Source: Terriglobia bacterium
Lineage (GTDB): Bacteria; Acidobacteriota; Terriglobia; UBA7540
Direction: 5' to 3'
Assembly: GCA_035712365.1 (NCBI GenBank)
Contig: DASTAW010000015.1
Coordinates: 124,001-188,000, forward strand
DNA length: 64,000 nt
Under the pieces are notes generated by a model. That model saw only the letters and a list, made by a program, of their open reading frames with translations. It did no database searches and was not told the origin of the DNA. The stretch's first letter is position 1. Each line of letters begins with the position of its first letter. A program made the position numbers and the translations under genes. Below are positions 1 through 9,788 of this stretch, piece by piece.

Positions 1-91
1 CCTGCTGAAACTGCCACCGGCGCCCAAGACGCGGCCATTTCGATGCACGACAAAATTCAACCGGCTGTTATGGGTCATGGGAGGAATTTCC

Positions 92-2611
92 ATGCGTAAG
101 CACTTCCTATGTTTTCTAATCCTGGCGGGGTTCGTGTTCTTCACTGCGGTCAGCAGCGTGAAAGGACAGGCCCCGCTTCCTGGACCTCTCGACCTGACGC
201 ACCAACCCTCCGACACGTTGATGAAGGTTTACGCACAAATTCGTCAACTGGCCGGCAGCAATCAGGCGGCTGCCGCCGAAAACGCAGACTGGAAAAAGGA
301 CGCCGCCACTTTCCATCTTACGAACGGACAGATGACGCTGGCGGCTCCGGTGGCAGGCCGGGTGCTCGGAGCTGTGTTTACCGGTAATGGGAACTTCGAA
401 CTCGACCCGCCCACGCCTGCCGAGCAGCACCAGATTGCGCGGTTTGCCAAGGCCCCCAAGCTGAACGACACTTTTCACCAGGCCATCTTTCTCTTCACGG
501 ATGATTCCCTCCAAGAACTTCAGAAACTCATGGTTTTCCAGCCTCGCGGCGACGCCGCAGCGGCAGGCAAGGCCCTGGATGACGCGCAAAAGAAATTTTC
601 GGAAAGCTTCAACGACTGGACGGACAATGTTCGCAATGGCAATTTCCAGATGCAAAATATCCCGGCACGCATGCTCGCCGACCTCACCGACCCGACCAGC
701 CGGGGATTTTTCCTCGCAGACTTCAAAGGAGGGCATTCAGGGAATCTGCTGTTCGTGATTAGTTGGAACCGTCCGACGCTCGTCCTGCCTTCTCTCGGTA
801 ACGACGAAGAAGAAATTCTGATCCACTATGATCGAGGCAGTTACTGGGAGTGGTGGGCCGGATTTCATCTTGTCTCGGAGTACGCCAAGGCGCCCTGGCC
901 TGAGCATCTAACCCAGCTCGCGCACTGCGGCAAGGAAACGATTGAAGCGGTGATCAACGATCACGCCCGGCTTTCCGCCACAGCCGAAATGCTGGCTGAA
1001 GTTCCCTCGGCCCGGTTGCGGCTGCTCCCCCTCAACCTTCGCGGGGTGTTGCGGATTCAAGCCGTGACGGATGGGTCCGGCAACAAGCTTGCGTTCATTC
1101 AGGAAGGTCGCAAGCTCGACAGCGATCCCTGGGTGGTCCTAGCGGCGCCTGCCGAACCCGGGCAAGCTTTCACTCTCAAGATTATCTATGCCGAAGACTC
1201 CACATCCGACAGCCATATCATCCAACAGAGAGGCAGCGGGCTTTATTACGTAACCTCGCGCGAATCCTGGTACCCGAACTTCGGTGGCTTCAATGACCGT
1301 ACAGAATTCCATCTGCGCATCACTTCACCGAAGAGATACGAACTGGCTGCCACCGGGCGGCTGGTGAAAACCCAGAAAGACCACGATACCCTGACCACGG
1401 AGTGGGAATCACAGCTTCCCTTTCCCGTCGCCGGCTTTAACTACGGCGACTTCGTCACCAAGTCGGCGTCCGACTCCAATCTGACCGTCAATGCTTATGC
1501 CGGCAAGGAGGTGCCCAACGAGTTGAAGCAGGTCCAGAACACACTCGACGTTGCCGGACTCGTTACCCGAGGCGATGCCGCCGCCGAGTATGGAATCCTG
1601 ACTGGCGGCTTTAACACGGCGTCAAACACGCTGTACGCAGCCAAGGTCAGCCTTGCAGCCATGCGACTTTATGAGGACTATTTCGGGCCGCTGCCGTTCA
1701 AAACCATCTCCGTCACCGAGCAACCGGTCCTCGGTTACGGCCAGAGCTGGCCCACTTTGATCTTTCTGCCTTACGACTCCCTGCTGGACTCCACCACGCG
1801 TAACAACCTGCACTTGCAAGACACGGGCGAGGCGCGCGAGTTCTACAATCTGGTGGCGGCGCATGAAATGTCCCATCAATGGTGGGGGCATCTGGTCGGA
1901 TGGAAGACCTACCGGGACCAGTGGCTTTCAGAAGGTTTTGCGGAATTTTCCTCCGCCCTATACCTCCAGGCTACGGAACCAAAAAAATGGGACGATTTCT
2001 GGGACCTTAAGCGGAAGTGGCTGCTGGGTAAAGACCGCGCGGGCGTGCGGCCGGTGGACGTCGGCCCTATCGTCCTCAATGATCAGTTGGATTCTTATCT
2101 CGAACCCTCTGCTTCCCAGCATCTGATTTATGAAAAAGGCGCTTACGTACTGGAAATGTTGCGGATGGTCCTGGCTGATGCGAAATCCAAAAGCCCCGAT
2201 GCTGCTTTCATCAACATTATGCGCGACTTCACGAGCACTTATGCTGGAAAGAACGCGAGCACCGCCGATTTCCAACACATCGTGGAGAAGCACGTAGGGC
2301 AGCCGATGGACTGGTTCTTCAATGAATGGGTCTACGGCAACGAAACTCCCTCTTACGATTTCCGTTATCAGCTACAGGGTGGGGGGAGCGGCAAAACGAC
2401 AGTCTCATTCACACTCACGCAGTCGGGTGTCTCGGGTTCCTTCCAGATGGGAGTTCCGCTCTACGTCACCTATCAGGGTAAAACGGGGCGCATCGGCTTC
2501 ATACAGATGAAGGGACCTTCGACACGCAATGCACAGTTTCAACTGCCTTTTCACCCCAGCAACATCAGCATTGATGCGGAACGGGACCTGCTGGCCGTGG
2601 TCCATGAATAG
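92..2611 (+). CDS. Secreted M1-family zinc aminopeptidase
   Basis: Metalloprotease of the gluzincin M1 family (839 aa), expected to trim N-terminal residues from peptides in the periplasm. The zinc site is complete: HEMSH at residues 591-595 and the third ligand Glu614 in WLSEGFAEF, which is the family spacing HExxH-(18)-E. A long N-terminal half (about residues 30-480) of beta-rich character precedes the catalytic domain. MRKHFLCFLILAGFVFF is a clear signal peptide. I start at the second ATG because GGGAGGA at 79-85 is well placed for position 92; an upstream in-frame ATG at 77 overlaps that ribosome site. The gene stands alone on the plus strand and converges on the MFS transporter gene. 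The canonical exopeptidase GAMEN motif was not identified by eye, so endo- versus aminopeptidase activity is inferred from family only. Confidence 0.88.
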   Translation: MRKHFLCFLILAGFVFFTAVSSVKGQAPLPGPLDLTHQPSDTLMKVYAQIRQLAGSNQAAAAENADWKKDAATFHLTNGQMTLAAPVAGRVLGAVFTGNGNFELDPPTPAEQHQIARFAKAPKLNDTFHQAIFLFTDDSLQELQKLMVFQPRGDAAAAGKALDDAQKKFSESFNDWTDNVRNGNFQMQNIPARMLADLTDPTSRGFFLADFKGGHSGNLLFVISWNRPTLVLPSLGNDEEEILIHYDRGSYWEWWAGFHLVSEYAKAPWPEHLTQLAHCGKETIEAVINDHARLSATAEMLAEVPSARLRLLPLNLRGVLRIQAVTDGSGNKLAFIQEGRKLDSDPWVVLAAPAEPGQAFTLKIIYAEDSTSDSHIIQQRGSGLYYVTSRESWYPNFGGFNDRTEFHLRITSPKRYELAATGRLVKTQKDHDTLTTEWESQLPFPVAGFNYGDFVTKSASDSNLTVNAYAGKEVPNELKQVQNTLDVAGLVTRGDAAAEYGILTGGFNTASNTLYAAKVSLAAMRLYEDYFGPLPFKTISVTEQPVLGYGQSWPTLIFLPYDSLLDSTTRNNLHLQDTGEAREFYNLVAAHEMSHQWWGHLVGWKTYRDQWLSEGFAEFSSALYLQATEPKKWDDFWDLKRKWLLGKDRAGVRPVDVGPIVLNDQLDSYLEPSASQHLIYEKGAYVLEMLRMVLADAKSKSPDAAFINIMRDFTSTYAGKNASTADFQHIVEKHVGQPMDWFFNEWVYGNETPSYDFRYQLQGGGSGKTTVSFTLTQSGVSGSFQMGVPLYVTYQGKTGRIGFIQMKGPSTRNAQFQLPFHPSNISIDAERDLLAVVHE

Positions 2612-2762
2612 AACAACACGCTGTGAAAGCAGACGGAGACCGTATCAATCTCGACGACTAACCCCCGATCCAAATCTTCAGTCCTGGTCCATCCGCTCAA
2701 CATGCGCAGGCGTTGTAAGCGTGTGCGCGTACACGAGCGTGACACCCCAGGCAGTGTTGGAT

Positions 2763-4082
2763 TCAGGCTCGAGCAGGATGCGTGATGGGCTTGATTTTGG
2801 GAATAATCAGGTGCACCAGCCCCAGCGCGATGGGGTGCATAGTGCCGCAGATGATAAACAGCGGAACGTAGGAGTGGGTGAACTGCAGAACATAGCCCGC
2901 CAGCGGAGCAATGATCATGCCGCCCACGGCGCCCGCTGCCCCGCCGATTCCCACCACCGAGGCAACGTCGCGCTTGGGAAAGATGTCGGAAGACAGCGTA
3001 AAAAGGTTCGCCGACCAACCCTGGTGGGCGGAAGTAGAAACCGAGATCAGCGCCAGCGCCAGCCAGATGTTCCCGGTCAAGACCGCAGCAATGCCGGCGG
3101 GCATGGAGAAGGCGCACACGGCCATGGCGGTCTTGCGGCCGGCATTCACGCTCCAGCCTCTCCGTATAAGGAAGCCGGATAGCCAGCCGCCGCCTACACT
3201 GCCGATAATCGCGGCAACAAATGGGATGGTGCCGAACCACTCAAGCTGTTGAATGCTGAAGCCTCGCGCCTGCACCAGGTACTTGGGCAGCCAGAAAACG
3301 TAGAACCACCAGATGGGATCGGTGAGGAACTTGGCCACTGTAAAGCCCCACGCCTCACGATACGCCAGCAGCCGGCGCCACTCGATTTTTGCCTCGGGTT
3401 CTTCTTCTTCGTCCGGCTCCCGCAGTTCGATCTTCTTCAGTTCCTCCAGCGACAGCCAGCGATGCAGCCTGGGCGTTCGATAAACCGCCAGCCATACCAC
3501 CATGATGATCAGCGCGAAAATCCCGGTGACAATGAAGGCCGCTTGCCATCCCCAGCGCAGCAGGATGGCGCCCACCACCGGATAGGCAATGACGTTGCCG
3601 ATATTGGTTCCGGAATTGAAAATACCGGTGGCCAGCGCACGCTCTCGCTTCGGGAACCATTCCGCAACGGCCTTGATGGAGGCCGGGAAGTTGCCCGCTT
3701 CGCCCGCGCCCAGCATAAACCTCGCAGCGCCGAAGGAAAACACACCGCGCGCCAACGCGTGCCCGATGGTAGCCAATCCCCACCATCCCATGGAGATCGC
3801 ATAACCCACTCTGGTGCCCAGCCAGTCAACGATGCCGCCCGAGATCAGCATGAAGATGGCATAGGCCCACATGAAGGCGGCGATGATCCAGCCGTAATCA
3901 GCTTCAGTAATATGGAAAAGCTGCTGAAGGTGCGGCGCCAGAATGGCGATGGTGCCGCGGTCAATATAATTGACGGTGGAACCACAGAAAAGCAGAGCGC
4001 AAATCCACCATCGCAGATGCGGAAGGCTGCGGAGCCGCTGTCCGGAGACTTGAGATTTCGTCACTTGAGTCGTGTCGGCCAT
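2763..4082 (-). CDS. MFS sugar-acid transporter, ExuT/ACS-family-like
   Basis: Inner-membrane major facilitator protein of 439 aa with about 12 hydrophobic segments. It matches the anion:cation symporter branch that imports hexuronates and related sugar acids: an N-terminal NYIDRGTIAILAPHL segment, a GAGEAGNFPASIKAVAEWFP motif near residues 125-145, and a charged central loop (REPDEEEEPEAK) between the two six-helix halves. It lies downstream of, and parallel to, iolB and the DUF6807 gene, which supports import of an inositol- or uronate-type substrate. A separate promoter candidate sits at 4181-4209, so it can be transcribed apart from iolB. The substrate cannot be read from sequence; hexuronate is the default for this family. 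Confidence 0.85.
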   Translation of the reverse strand: MADTTQVTKSQVSGQRLRSLPHLRWWICALLFCGSTVNYIDRGTIAILAPHLQQLFHITEADYGWIIAAFMWAYAIFMLISGGIVDWLGTRVGYAISMGWWGLATIGHALARGVFSFGAARFMLGAGEAGNFPASIKAVAEWFPKRERALATGIFNSGTNIGNVIAYPVVGAILLRWGWQAAFIVTGIFALIIMVVWLAVYRTPRLHRWLSLEELKKIELREPDEEEEPEAKIEWRRLLAYREAWGFTVAKFLTDPIWWFYVFWLPKYLVQARGFSIQQLEWFGTIPFVAAIIGSVGGGWLSGFLIRRGWSVNAGRKTAMAVCAFSMPAGIAAVLTGNIWLALALISVSTSAHQGWSANLFTLSSDIFPKRDVASVVGIGGAAGAVGGMIIAPLAGYVLQFTHSYVPLFIICGTMHPIALGLVHLIIPKIKPITHPARA

Positions 4083-4180
4083 AGGGAATCCGTAGCGCCG
4101 AACGCCGGGGCAGGACGCGCGTTTGAAAGCAGCAACTGACGATCAGCTACGCCGGGACGCCTTGGCCCGTGGCGGAAGGC

Positions 4181-4209
4181 ATTCTACGACCGCAGAGTGT
4201 GTGTGTCAA
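4181..4209 (-). promoter_or_regulatory. Sigma70-type promoter for the MFS transporter gene
   Basis: Read on the minus strand: TTGACA (4204-4209), a 17-base spacer, then TAGAAT (4181-4186). The -35 is perfect and the -10 matches 5 of 6. The predicted start of transcription is about 90 bases upstream of the transporter ATG. Confidence 0.65.
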
Positions 4210-4235
4210 AACAATCCTGACAAACAATCCTGACA
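4210..4235 (-). repeat. Perfect tandem 13-mer directly upstream of the MFS promoter
   Basis: AACAATCCTGACA occurs twice with no gap (4210-4222, 4223-4235). On the transcribed strand the two copies occupy roughly -37 to -62 relative to the predicted start, where direct-repeat activator sites usually lie. The role as a regulator site is inferred from position only. Confidence 0.6.
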
Positions 4236-4318
4236 CAAATGGGAAGGTTCTTTCCAGGCATGCTCCCGGACCTGGTTCTGCCGGCACCAGCGGGCGTTCG
4301 CACAATTTACGCCCGCAG

Positions 4319-5134
4319 TTATTGCTGTTTCACCCAGGCGTGTTGCGGGTCGTCGCTCCAGGCGCCATAGCGGCGCTCTTCTCCGGCCAGCACCCAGGTG
4401 TAATGCAACTCGTAGCCCGGCGCAGCCACCACCGGATGGTAACCCTTGGGCAACAGCACTGTATCGCCGTCGCGAACCACAAAAACGGTTGAAAAACCAT
4501 CGGGATCGTCCGGCGCGGTGTAAGTCCAGATGAACCCGTAGCCCTGCGAAGGCTTGACGCGGAAAAAGTAGACTTCCTCCAGCACCGCCTCGTTTGGAGG
4601 ATTTTTGCGGTCGTGTTTGTGCGGAGGATAGCTGGACCAGTTGCCCGAAGGGTTCAGAGTTTCGCCGGCGAGCAACCGCTCGGCCTGAGTGTCCAGGTCG
4701 AGCGCGGAATAGACGTTCCGCTGCCAGTTGTCGCGCCCCGCGCGATTGAGGGTGACGTCTGAACCCTGCAGCAGGCGCGGCACCGTGGCGGCGCCCGAAG
4801 GGGCGGAGAAAATACCGATGTCCACGGCGTCCGAAGTTGCCTTGATGTCAAAAGTGGATTGCATGGGAATGTAAACCATCACGGGCGGGCCGGAAAAGAC
4901 ATCGGCACGGCCGCCGGCGTTTTCATAGACCTGCCGCTCGCCCTTGCCGCTTTTGATCGAAACTGATGCGGTGCCGGAAAAGATGTCCAACACGTACTCG
5001 CGATTGCCTGACGTGCCGGAGTGCGTCTCTCCGTTTTTCAATTGCACGCGGGCGAAATCCAGAAACTTCATGGTTCCGGGCGCGACAATCTGCCGGTACT
5101 TTCCATCGGCCTTGGCTTTAATGTGGCGTTCCAT
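4319..5134 (-). CDS. iolB: 5-deoxy-glucuronate isomerase (IolB)
   Basis: Cytoplasmic cupin isomerase of 271 aa that converts 5-deoxy-D-glucuronate to 2-deoxy-5-keto-D-gluconate in myo-inositol breakdown. The C-terminal cupin carries the expected metal ligands: PPHKHD (residues about 171-176), EEVYFFR, and GYHPV. The ending YTWVLAGEERRYG...DPQHAWV is typical of IolB, and the length equals the family's. The ATG at 5134 has GGAGAG a few bases upstream. No other iol gene is present, so the enzyme may serve a partial pathway or a related sugar acid delivered by the neighbouring MFS transporter. KduI (5-keto-4-deoxyuronate isomerase) is the nearest alternative and less likely from the C-terminal motif. 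Confidence 0.85.
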   Translation of the reverse strand: MERHIKAKADGKYRQIVAPGTMKFLDFARVQLKNGETHSGTSGNREYVLDIFSGTASVSIKSGKGERQVYENAGGRADVFSGPPVMVYIPMQSTFDIKATSDAVDIGIFSAPSGAATVPRLLQGSDVTLNRAGRDNWQRNVYSALDLDTQAERLLAGETLNPSGNWSSYPPHKHDRKNPPNEAVLEEVYFFRVKPSQGYGFIWTYTAPDDPDGFSTVFVVRDGDTVLLPKGYHPVVAAPGYELHYTWVLAGEERRYGAWSDDPQHAWVKQQ

Positions 5135-5242
5135 AGACTCTCTCCTTTCAGGATCGTCGGGGACACAATGACCTGGAAAACCCGGGGACTCCGACGGGCC
5201 GTCATGTGACCGCGACCGGTCTCCTGGTGTTGCACTGGATGG

Positions 5243-6253
5243 TTAGTGCCCTGCGGCATACTGCTCCCATGCTGCCGCAACATCGGCCTGCTTCTCATCG
5301 CCATGATGAATCAGCACGCGATAGCGCAGGGTTAGGCTGCCGCCCGCAGCGATCGTGTAACTGCCGTCGAGTTTGGGATTGTTGAAGAACACGCTCAGGC
5401 CGAAAGGATTGACGCCAAACAGGCCGTAGCCTCTCGCCGTCCAGGTAGTAGGATGCCGGAAATTGCGAGGACTATCGAAAATGGCAATGCCAACCTCTTC
5501 GCCATCCACCTTGCCATTGTAATCCACCCAATTCGCCTTCTTCCCCCAGATTTCCTTTTCACCTGCCCCACCGTTTGAATTGACCATCCGGCCTGGCGGC
5601 GAGTCAAGCGCATGGACTACGCGGATGGCGAACGTCCCTTCCTTGGTGTCGGCAATTTTCAGGGGCCCGTGATTGGCACGCAGCGTGAAGGCGCAATCGA
5701 TGACGCGATTATTCTTGTCCCCGGAAAAAGTATAGGCCTGAACTTCTTCGCCCATGACTTCTCCAGCCGGCTTGACAAGGTCGAAAGCCGCACGGAGCAC
5801 GCCTGAGTTAGGGCCTCCCTGCATTTCTTCAATCCGGCGAATCACCGTACGCCCCTTGGGCAGATCTTGGCTTGGATAGAAGACGCCGTTCACGGTCTGC
5901 TCCTCCCGTGTCAGGTTCTTCTCCGCCCAGAAGTCGATCTTGTTGATGTCGCCGTGCCCGAAATACATGGCACGCTGGTGAGGGTGATCGTGGTCCTCGC
6001 CAGGCAGGTCAGTCACCATGGGCCAACCGCGCGTCACAATAGTCCCCTGCGCGCTCCGCAGCGGCGAGAGATAGGGCTTGGGAGATTCCGTGCCGAAGTG
6101 GTAAGTGGTGAACGGAGCGCCGGCAATTCTAACGGAAATCGTGTCTCCGGTCCGAGTGATTTCTACGGGTCCCTGCCCCTGAAGCAGCGCGCTGCTCAAC
6201 AGGAGCATAGCCCCGGTTGCAGCCGCCAAGGGGGCCAACTTCCTATTTGTCAT
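5243..6253 (-). CDS. Secreted PmoA-like DUF6807 protein
   Basis: Exported protein of 336 aa. Residues 1-26 form a signal peptide (positive start, LLLSSALLQGQ). The rest matches the DUF6807 family that databases often call PmoA-like: YHFGTESPKPYLSPL, the histidine cluster GEDHDHPHQRAMYFGHGD and a C-terminal LRYRVLIHHGD. The methane-oxygenase label in databases is historical; members occur in sugar-degradation loci of Acidobacteria, Bacteroidetes and Planctomycetes and their activity is not established. It is first in a minus-strand run with iolB (108-base gap), so a role in handling an imported sugar acid is plausible. A promoter candidate lies at 6368-6396. Confidence 0.75.
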   Translation of the reverse strand: MTNRKLAPLAAATGAMLLLSSALLQGQGPVEITRTGDTISVRIAGAPFTTYHFGTESPKPYLSPLRSAQGTIVTRGWPMVTDLPGEDHDHPHQRAMYFGHGDINKIDFWAEKNLTREEQTVNGVFYPSQDLPKGRTVIRRIEEMQGGPNSGVLRAAFDLVKPAGEVMGEEVQAYTFSGDKNNRVIDCAFTLRANHGPLKIADTKEGTFAIRVVHALDSPPGRMVNSNGGAGEKEIWGKKANWVDYNGKVDGEEVGIAIFDSPRNFRHPTTWTARGYGLFGVNPFGLSVFFNNPKLDGSYTIAAGGSLTLRYRVLIHHGDEKQADVAAAWEQYAAGH

Positions 6254-6367
6254 GGATCCGTCCTGGTTGGTTTTGAAAAGATCCTTCTGGCGATAAGTTG
6301 GGGGTTCAGCATGATGTTTGGAAACCTTCCGAGGTTTTTCGCCGATCGCCTTTTCTGGAAACTGCGA

Positions 6368-6396
6368 ATTCTAACATCAAAAAAGAGCGAGTTCAA
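6368..6396 (-). promoter_or_regulatory. Promoter candidate for the DUF6807 gene
   Basis: Minus strand: TTGAAC (6391-6396), 17-base spacer, TAGAAT (6368-6373). The -10 hexamer equals that of the MFS promoter at 4181. The leader would be about 110 bases. Confidence 0.45.
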
Positions 6397-6691
6397 ACAC
6401 GCGAATTTTGCAGTTTACGCAATTTGCAGGGACTAAGCCGAACCGTCAAGCGCGCTGGCGTCGTTTTTCAGAAACGGAAATTCGCTGGATTTGCTTAACT
6501 TGTAAGATTCCCCCTAACGCCCCACGCGCCGAAATGCAACTCTAGTTTGCCGTCGGGTTTTGGCGAAGCCGCTCAGAGGCGAATTCCAGGGTCAATATCA
6601 AAGGAGCCACCTTCTTCAAGCCGACTCGCTGGAGCTGACAGCCGTCTTCGAAAATTTTTGCAAGGGTTTTAATTTCAATCCGGTACACAGA

Positions 6692-6720
6692 TTGACAGAG
6701 TTGGATGCCTCTGTTAGTCT
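6692..6720 (+). promoter_or_regulatory. Promoter candidate for the polysaccharide cluster
   Basis: TTGACA (6692-6697), 17-base spacer ending in TGT, then TAGTCT (6715-6720). The -35 is perfect; the weak -10 is helped by the TGn extension. The same TGn-TAGTCT arrangement recurs at 22630-22658. The leader would be about 525 bases, so a nearer promoter may exist. Confidence 0.35.
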
Positions 6721-7251
6721 CGTTGATGATTAGTAGTTTCTAATGATCGCCGATGGCGGCAGAAGAGACGCGGGACCTGGAGCGTAAGTGTTCAGGAAGT
6801 AGTTGGCCCAAATTGAGTTCAACCCATTCCGAACAAAGGCCGGGAGCGGCCACGGGAAGTCTGCCCAGCGTGAATTTGGTATTTTGGCCTGCAGAACTGA
6901 GAGCGTTCCTGCAATGAGAGTGGTGGACCGGCGTCTGCAACAAATCTTGGAGCGAGGAATGGAGGCCGCTGAAGGGGTCGCCTGTCGTCCTGCCATAGGA
7001 AACGATCAAGTGGGACACGGGAGGACCTTGCCGGCGCTCTGCTGGAAGGCCAGGCTTGCGGGGGATACTTGGTTCAAATTCGTGCCCTCAACTGACCTGA
7101 AGCTGGCAGCCATTCTCACCATCAATTCAGAGTTTCATGCACAGCTCGACCACACAGGATTGGGAGGATGAGTTACGCCTTCGTGATCCAGGGCATGGAG
7201 AAGTTACACCCAATAAATTCGAGGCGGCTCGCCCGGTAGTGAAGGAATGGT

Positions 7252-9558
7252 ATGGAAAATGAAATAACGCCGATCAATCGGACGCAAAGCGTCGAGCGCC
7301 TCAACGGGCATTACTTGCGCGAAGCTGACATTCTGGATGTCTCGCCCGAAGAGTCGCCACGGCTGCTGGATTATTGGCATGTGATCCTGAAGCGGCGATG
7401 GGCAGTGCTGACTTCCCTCCTGATCGTGTTCACCACCGTGGCCATCGGGACCTTCAAGCAAGAACCCATTTACGCCGGCAGGGTGCTGATCGAAATCAAT
7501 CCCGAAGAGCCCCAGGTGCTGAGCTTCCAGCAGATTGCCCAGGCGGGGCCTGCATGGGACCTTCAGAGTTACCGTGAAACGCAGTATAAAATTCTAAAGA
7601 GCCGCTCGCTTTCAGAACGGGTGGTGCGGGACCTGCGCCTTTACCAGTATCCAGAGTTTTATCGAAGCCGCAGTTTTTTGGGGCTGGTCACGAAGGACCC
7701 CGACAAAATCCCTTCCTCCTCAGACCCGAACCCTCCGGACCCCAACTCGGAAGCGTACGGCAACAGCGTGGGCAATTTCATGAGGGCTGTCGCGGTCAGT
7801 CCCATTGAACGCAGCAATCTTGTTGAAGTCACCTTCTACTCTCAAAATGCGGCCTTGGCGTCGCGGATTGCCAATCAGCTAAGCGAAGACTATATCGACC
7901 AAAATCTCCAGGTGAAGTGGAATGAAGCCTTGAAGGCGTCGGAATGGCTTTCTGGGCGGCTGGTTGAGCTGAAGGCAAAGCTCAAATCTTCTGAAGATGC
8001 CCTGCAGGCCTATGCGGCTAAGAATTCCATCCTATTTATTCAGAACGCTGTAAACGCGCAGGCTCAGAGCATGGCCAATGCCCGCCTGGAACAGCTTGAG
8101 GAGGAGTACACCAGGGCCCAGGGGGACCGGGCCCAGAAGCAAGCCCAGTACAGCCTGGTCCAGGCAGGCAAGGTGCAGGACCTCCCAGGAATTCTTGACA
8201 ACAGGCTCATTCAAACACTCGAGCAAACTCTTTCTGACCTGAAGCGCCAGTATTCCGAACTGACGGCTACCGTGAAACCTGGATATCCGAAAGCGATGGC
8301 CCTCAAGAAACAGATTGACACGCTCCAGGCTAATCTCGACCACCAGAAGCAGGCCCTGACTCAAAACATTGCGCAACAGTATGACGCCGCCGTTGTGCGG
8401 GAGACATATCTGAACAAGCTGATTAGCCAGCAGGAAGGGCTGGTGGACGTTGTCTCTCAAAAAACCATTCAGTACAACCTCCTGAAGCGCGAGGTGGACA
8501 CGAACCGCTCGCTTTATGACGGCGTTCTGCAGCGGATGAAGGAAGCTCAGGTAGCCGCTGGATTGAACGCCAGTAATATCAGGGTGGTTGATCCGGCGCA
8601 GGTACCGAAAGGACCGGCCAAGCCCCGGGTGATGCTCAACCTTGCCTTCGGTTTAATTCTGGGCCTGAGCATGGGTGTGGGACTGGCATTCTTCCAGGAA
8701 TATCTGGACAATACGCTCAAGACCCCTGATGAAGTGGAGTCTCTGCTTCGTCTTCCTTCTCTGGGCCTTATTCCCTCGGTCCATCTGAATGGTTCCTCAA
8801 AATTATTGGAACAGGGAATCACCACCATCGGGAATGGCTCGAATGGTTCCTACGGCCTGGCTTTGCAGAAAGACCCTATGGCTGTGGAGGCTTTCAGGTC
8901 CCTGCGAACGTCGATTCTGCTTTCAGCCAACCCCGTGCCCAAATTATTGCTGGTAACCAGCGCGCTGCCGGGTGAAGGCAAGACCACCACCACGGTGAAC
9001 CTGGGCGCCACCCTATCCAGCCTGGGCAGCAAGGTCTTGATTGTGGATTGTGACATGCGGCGGCCTGCCTGCCATCGGGCAGCAGGAGTAAAAAACAGTC
9101 CGGGCTTTGTCCAATGCCTGACGAGGCGGGTCCAGCTCTCAGAGGCCATTTTGCCGGTCAATGGAGTTCCCAATCTTTCCATCATCCCCTGCGGACCCAT
9201 CCCTCCCAACCCCGCGGAAGTTCTGTCGTCTTCGCTGACGGCGGAGCTGCTGAAGAGGCTCCACGCGGAATTCGAGTACGTGCTCGTCGATTCTCCACCT
9301 ATTCTGACGGTCGCCGACAGCCGCATCCTTGCCACGATTACGGACGCGGTGGTCCTGGTCACCCGTGCCTATGAAACTCCCTACGACGTTGTTCGCAGGG
9401 CCAGGACATTGCTCTATGGGTCCGGGGCGCGCATTCTCGGGGTGGCACTGAACGATGTTCAGATCCACAAGTCGAATTATGGCGGCAAGTACGGCGCCTA
9501 CCAGCAATACGGTTACGGATATGGCAGCGATTACCGCGCGGACGGCCAGGCGACGTAG
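7252..9558 (+). CDS. Polysaccharide co-polymerase fused to bacterial tyrosine kinase (Wzz/GumC-CpsD type)
   Basis: Inner-membrane protein of 768 aa controlling chain length and export of exopolysaccharide. Layout: cytoplasmic N-terminus, membrane helix near residues 50-70 and Wzz domain, long coiled coil (about 200-410), second helix (LAFGLILGLSMGVGLAFF, about 463-480), then a BY-kinase domain. Kinase motifs are complete: Walker A LPGEGKTTT (about 571-579), Walker A' LIVDCDMRRP (about 595-604), Walker B VLVDSPP (about 676-682). The tail carries seven tyrosines within the last 27 residues, the usual autophosphorylation cluster. GAAGGA at 7241-7246 supports the ATG at 7252. It heads the glycan cluster, as expected for its regulator. 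Confidence 0.93.
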   Translation: MENEITPINRTQSVERLNGHYLREADILDVSPEESPRLLDYWHVILKRRWAVLTSLLIVFTTVAIGTFKQEPIYAGRVLIEINPEEPQVLSFQQIAQAGPAWDLQSYRETQYKILKSRSLSERVVRDLRLYQYPEFYRSRSFLGLVTKDPDKIPSSSDPNPPDPNSEAYGNSVGNFMRAVAVSPIERSNLVEVTFYSQNAALASRIANQLSEDYIDQNLQVKWNEALKASEWLSGRLVELKAKLKSSEDALQAYAAKNSILFIQNAVNAQAQSMANARLEQLEEEYTRAQGDRAQKQAQYSLVQAGKVQDLPGILDNRLIQTLEQTLSDLKRQYSELTATVKPGYPKAMALKKQIDTLQANLDHQKQALTQNIAQQYDAAVVRETYLNKLISQQEGLVDVVSQKTIQYNLLKREVDTNRSLYDGVLQRMKEAQVAAGLNASNIRVVDPAQVPKGPAKPRVMLNLAFGLILGLSMGVGLAFFQEYLDNTLKTPDEVESLLRLPSLGLIPSVHLNGSSKLLEQGITTIGNGSNGSYGLALQKDPMAVEAFRSLRTSILLSANPVPKLLLVTSALPGEGKTTTTVNLGATLSSLGSKVLIVDCDMRRPACHRAAGVKNSPGFVQCLTRRVQLSEAILPVNGVPNLSIIPCGPIPPNPAEVLSSSLTAELLKRLHAEFEYVLVDSPPILTVADSRILATITDAVVLVTRAYETPYDVVRRARTLLYGSGARILGVALNDVQIHKSNYGGKYGAYQQYGYGYGSDYRADGQAT

Positions 9559-9720
9559 GGGCACGTATTACTGATCCGGGATTAGACTCTGCCAGACGAA
9601 CCCTTCATTAATCACACCTTTCAAAACCGGCGCCGAGATCCTGGGCAGGTTTGCGGCTGAGCATCGCGGTCCTTGCACCCGTGTGGCAGACGGGCGCCGC
9701 CATAACCGGGGTCGCGGGGC

Positions 9721-9726
9721 TATAAT
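9721..9726 (+). promoter_or_regulatory. -10-like hexamer upstream of the epimerase/decarboxylase gene
   Basis: A perfect TATAAT lies 63 bases before the ATG at 9789, but no acceptable -35 is seen at 16-18 bases upstream and no TGn extension. Weak evidence only. Confidence 0.25.
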
Positions 9727-9788
9727 GTTCCAGAAGCATGGGGCAGATAACGTGATATGCGCGGTTCACCCGGGCACTTAGAGGACAA

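Larger units (their letters stand above)
6254..7251. other. Gene-free 1-kb divergent region
   Basis: Separates the minus-strand sugar-acid genes from the polysaccharide cluster. Short open frames exist on both strands (for example 6803-7171 plus and 6740-7018 minus), but none has a ribosome site, a recognisable motif or clear codon bias. It holds one promoter candidate for each flanking gene. Confidence 0.5.

Noticed and set aside
2551-3240. Minus-strand frame of 229 codons at the MFS gene end
   Set aside because: Out of frame with the MFS gene, which has clear membrane helices and family motifs over the same bases.
6730-7171. Short open frames on both strands in the 1-kb gap before the BY-kinase gene
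   Set aside because: Overlapping frames on opposite strands, no ribosome site, no recognisable motif.
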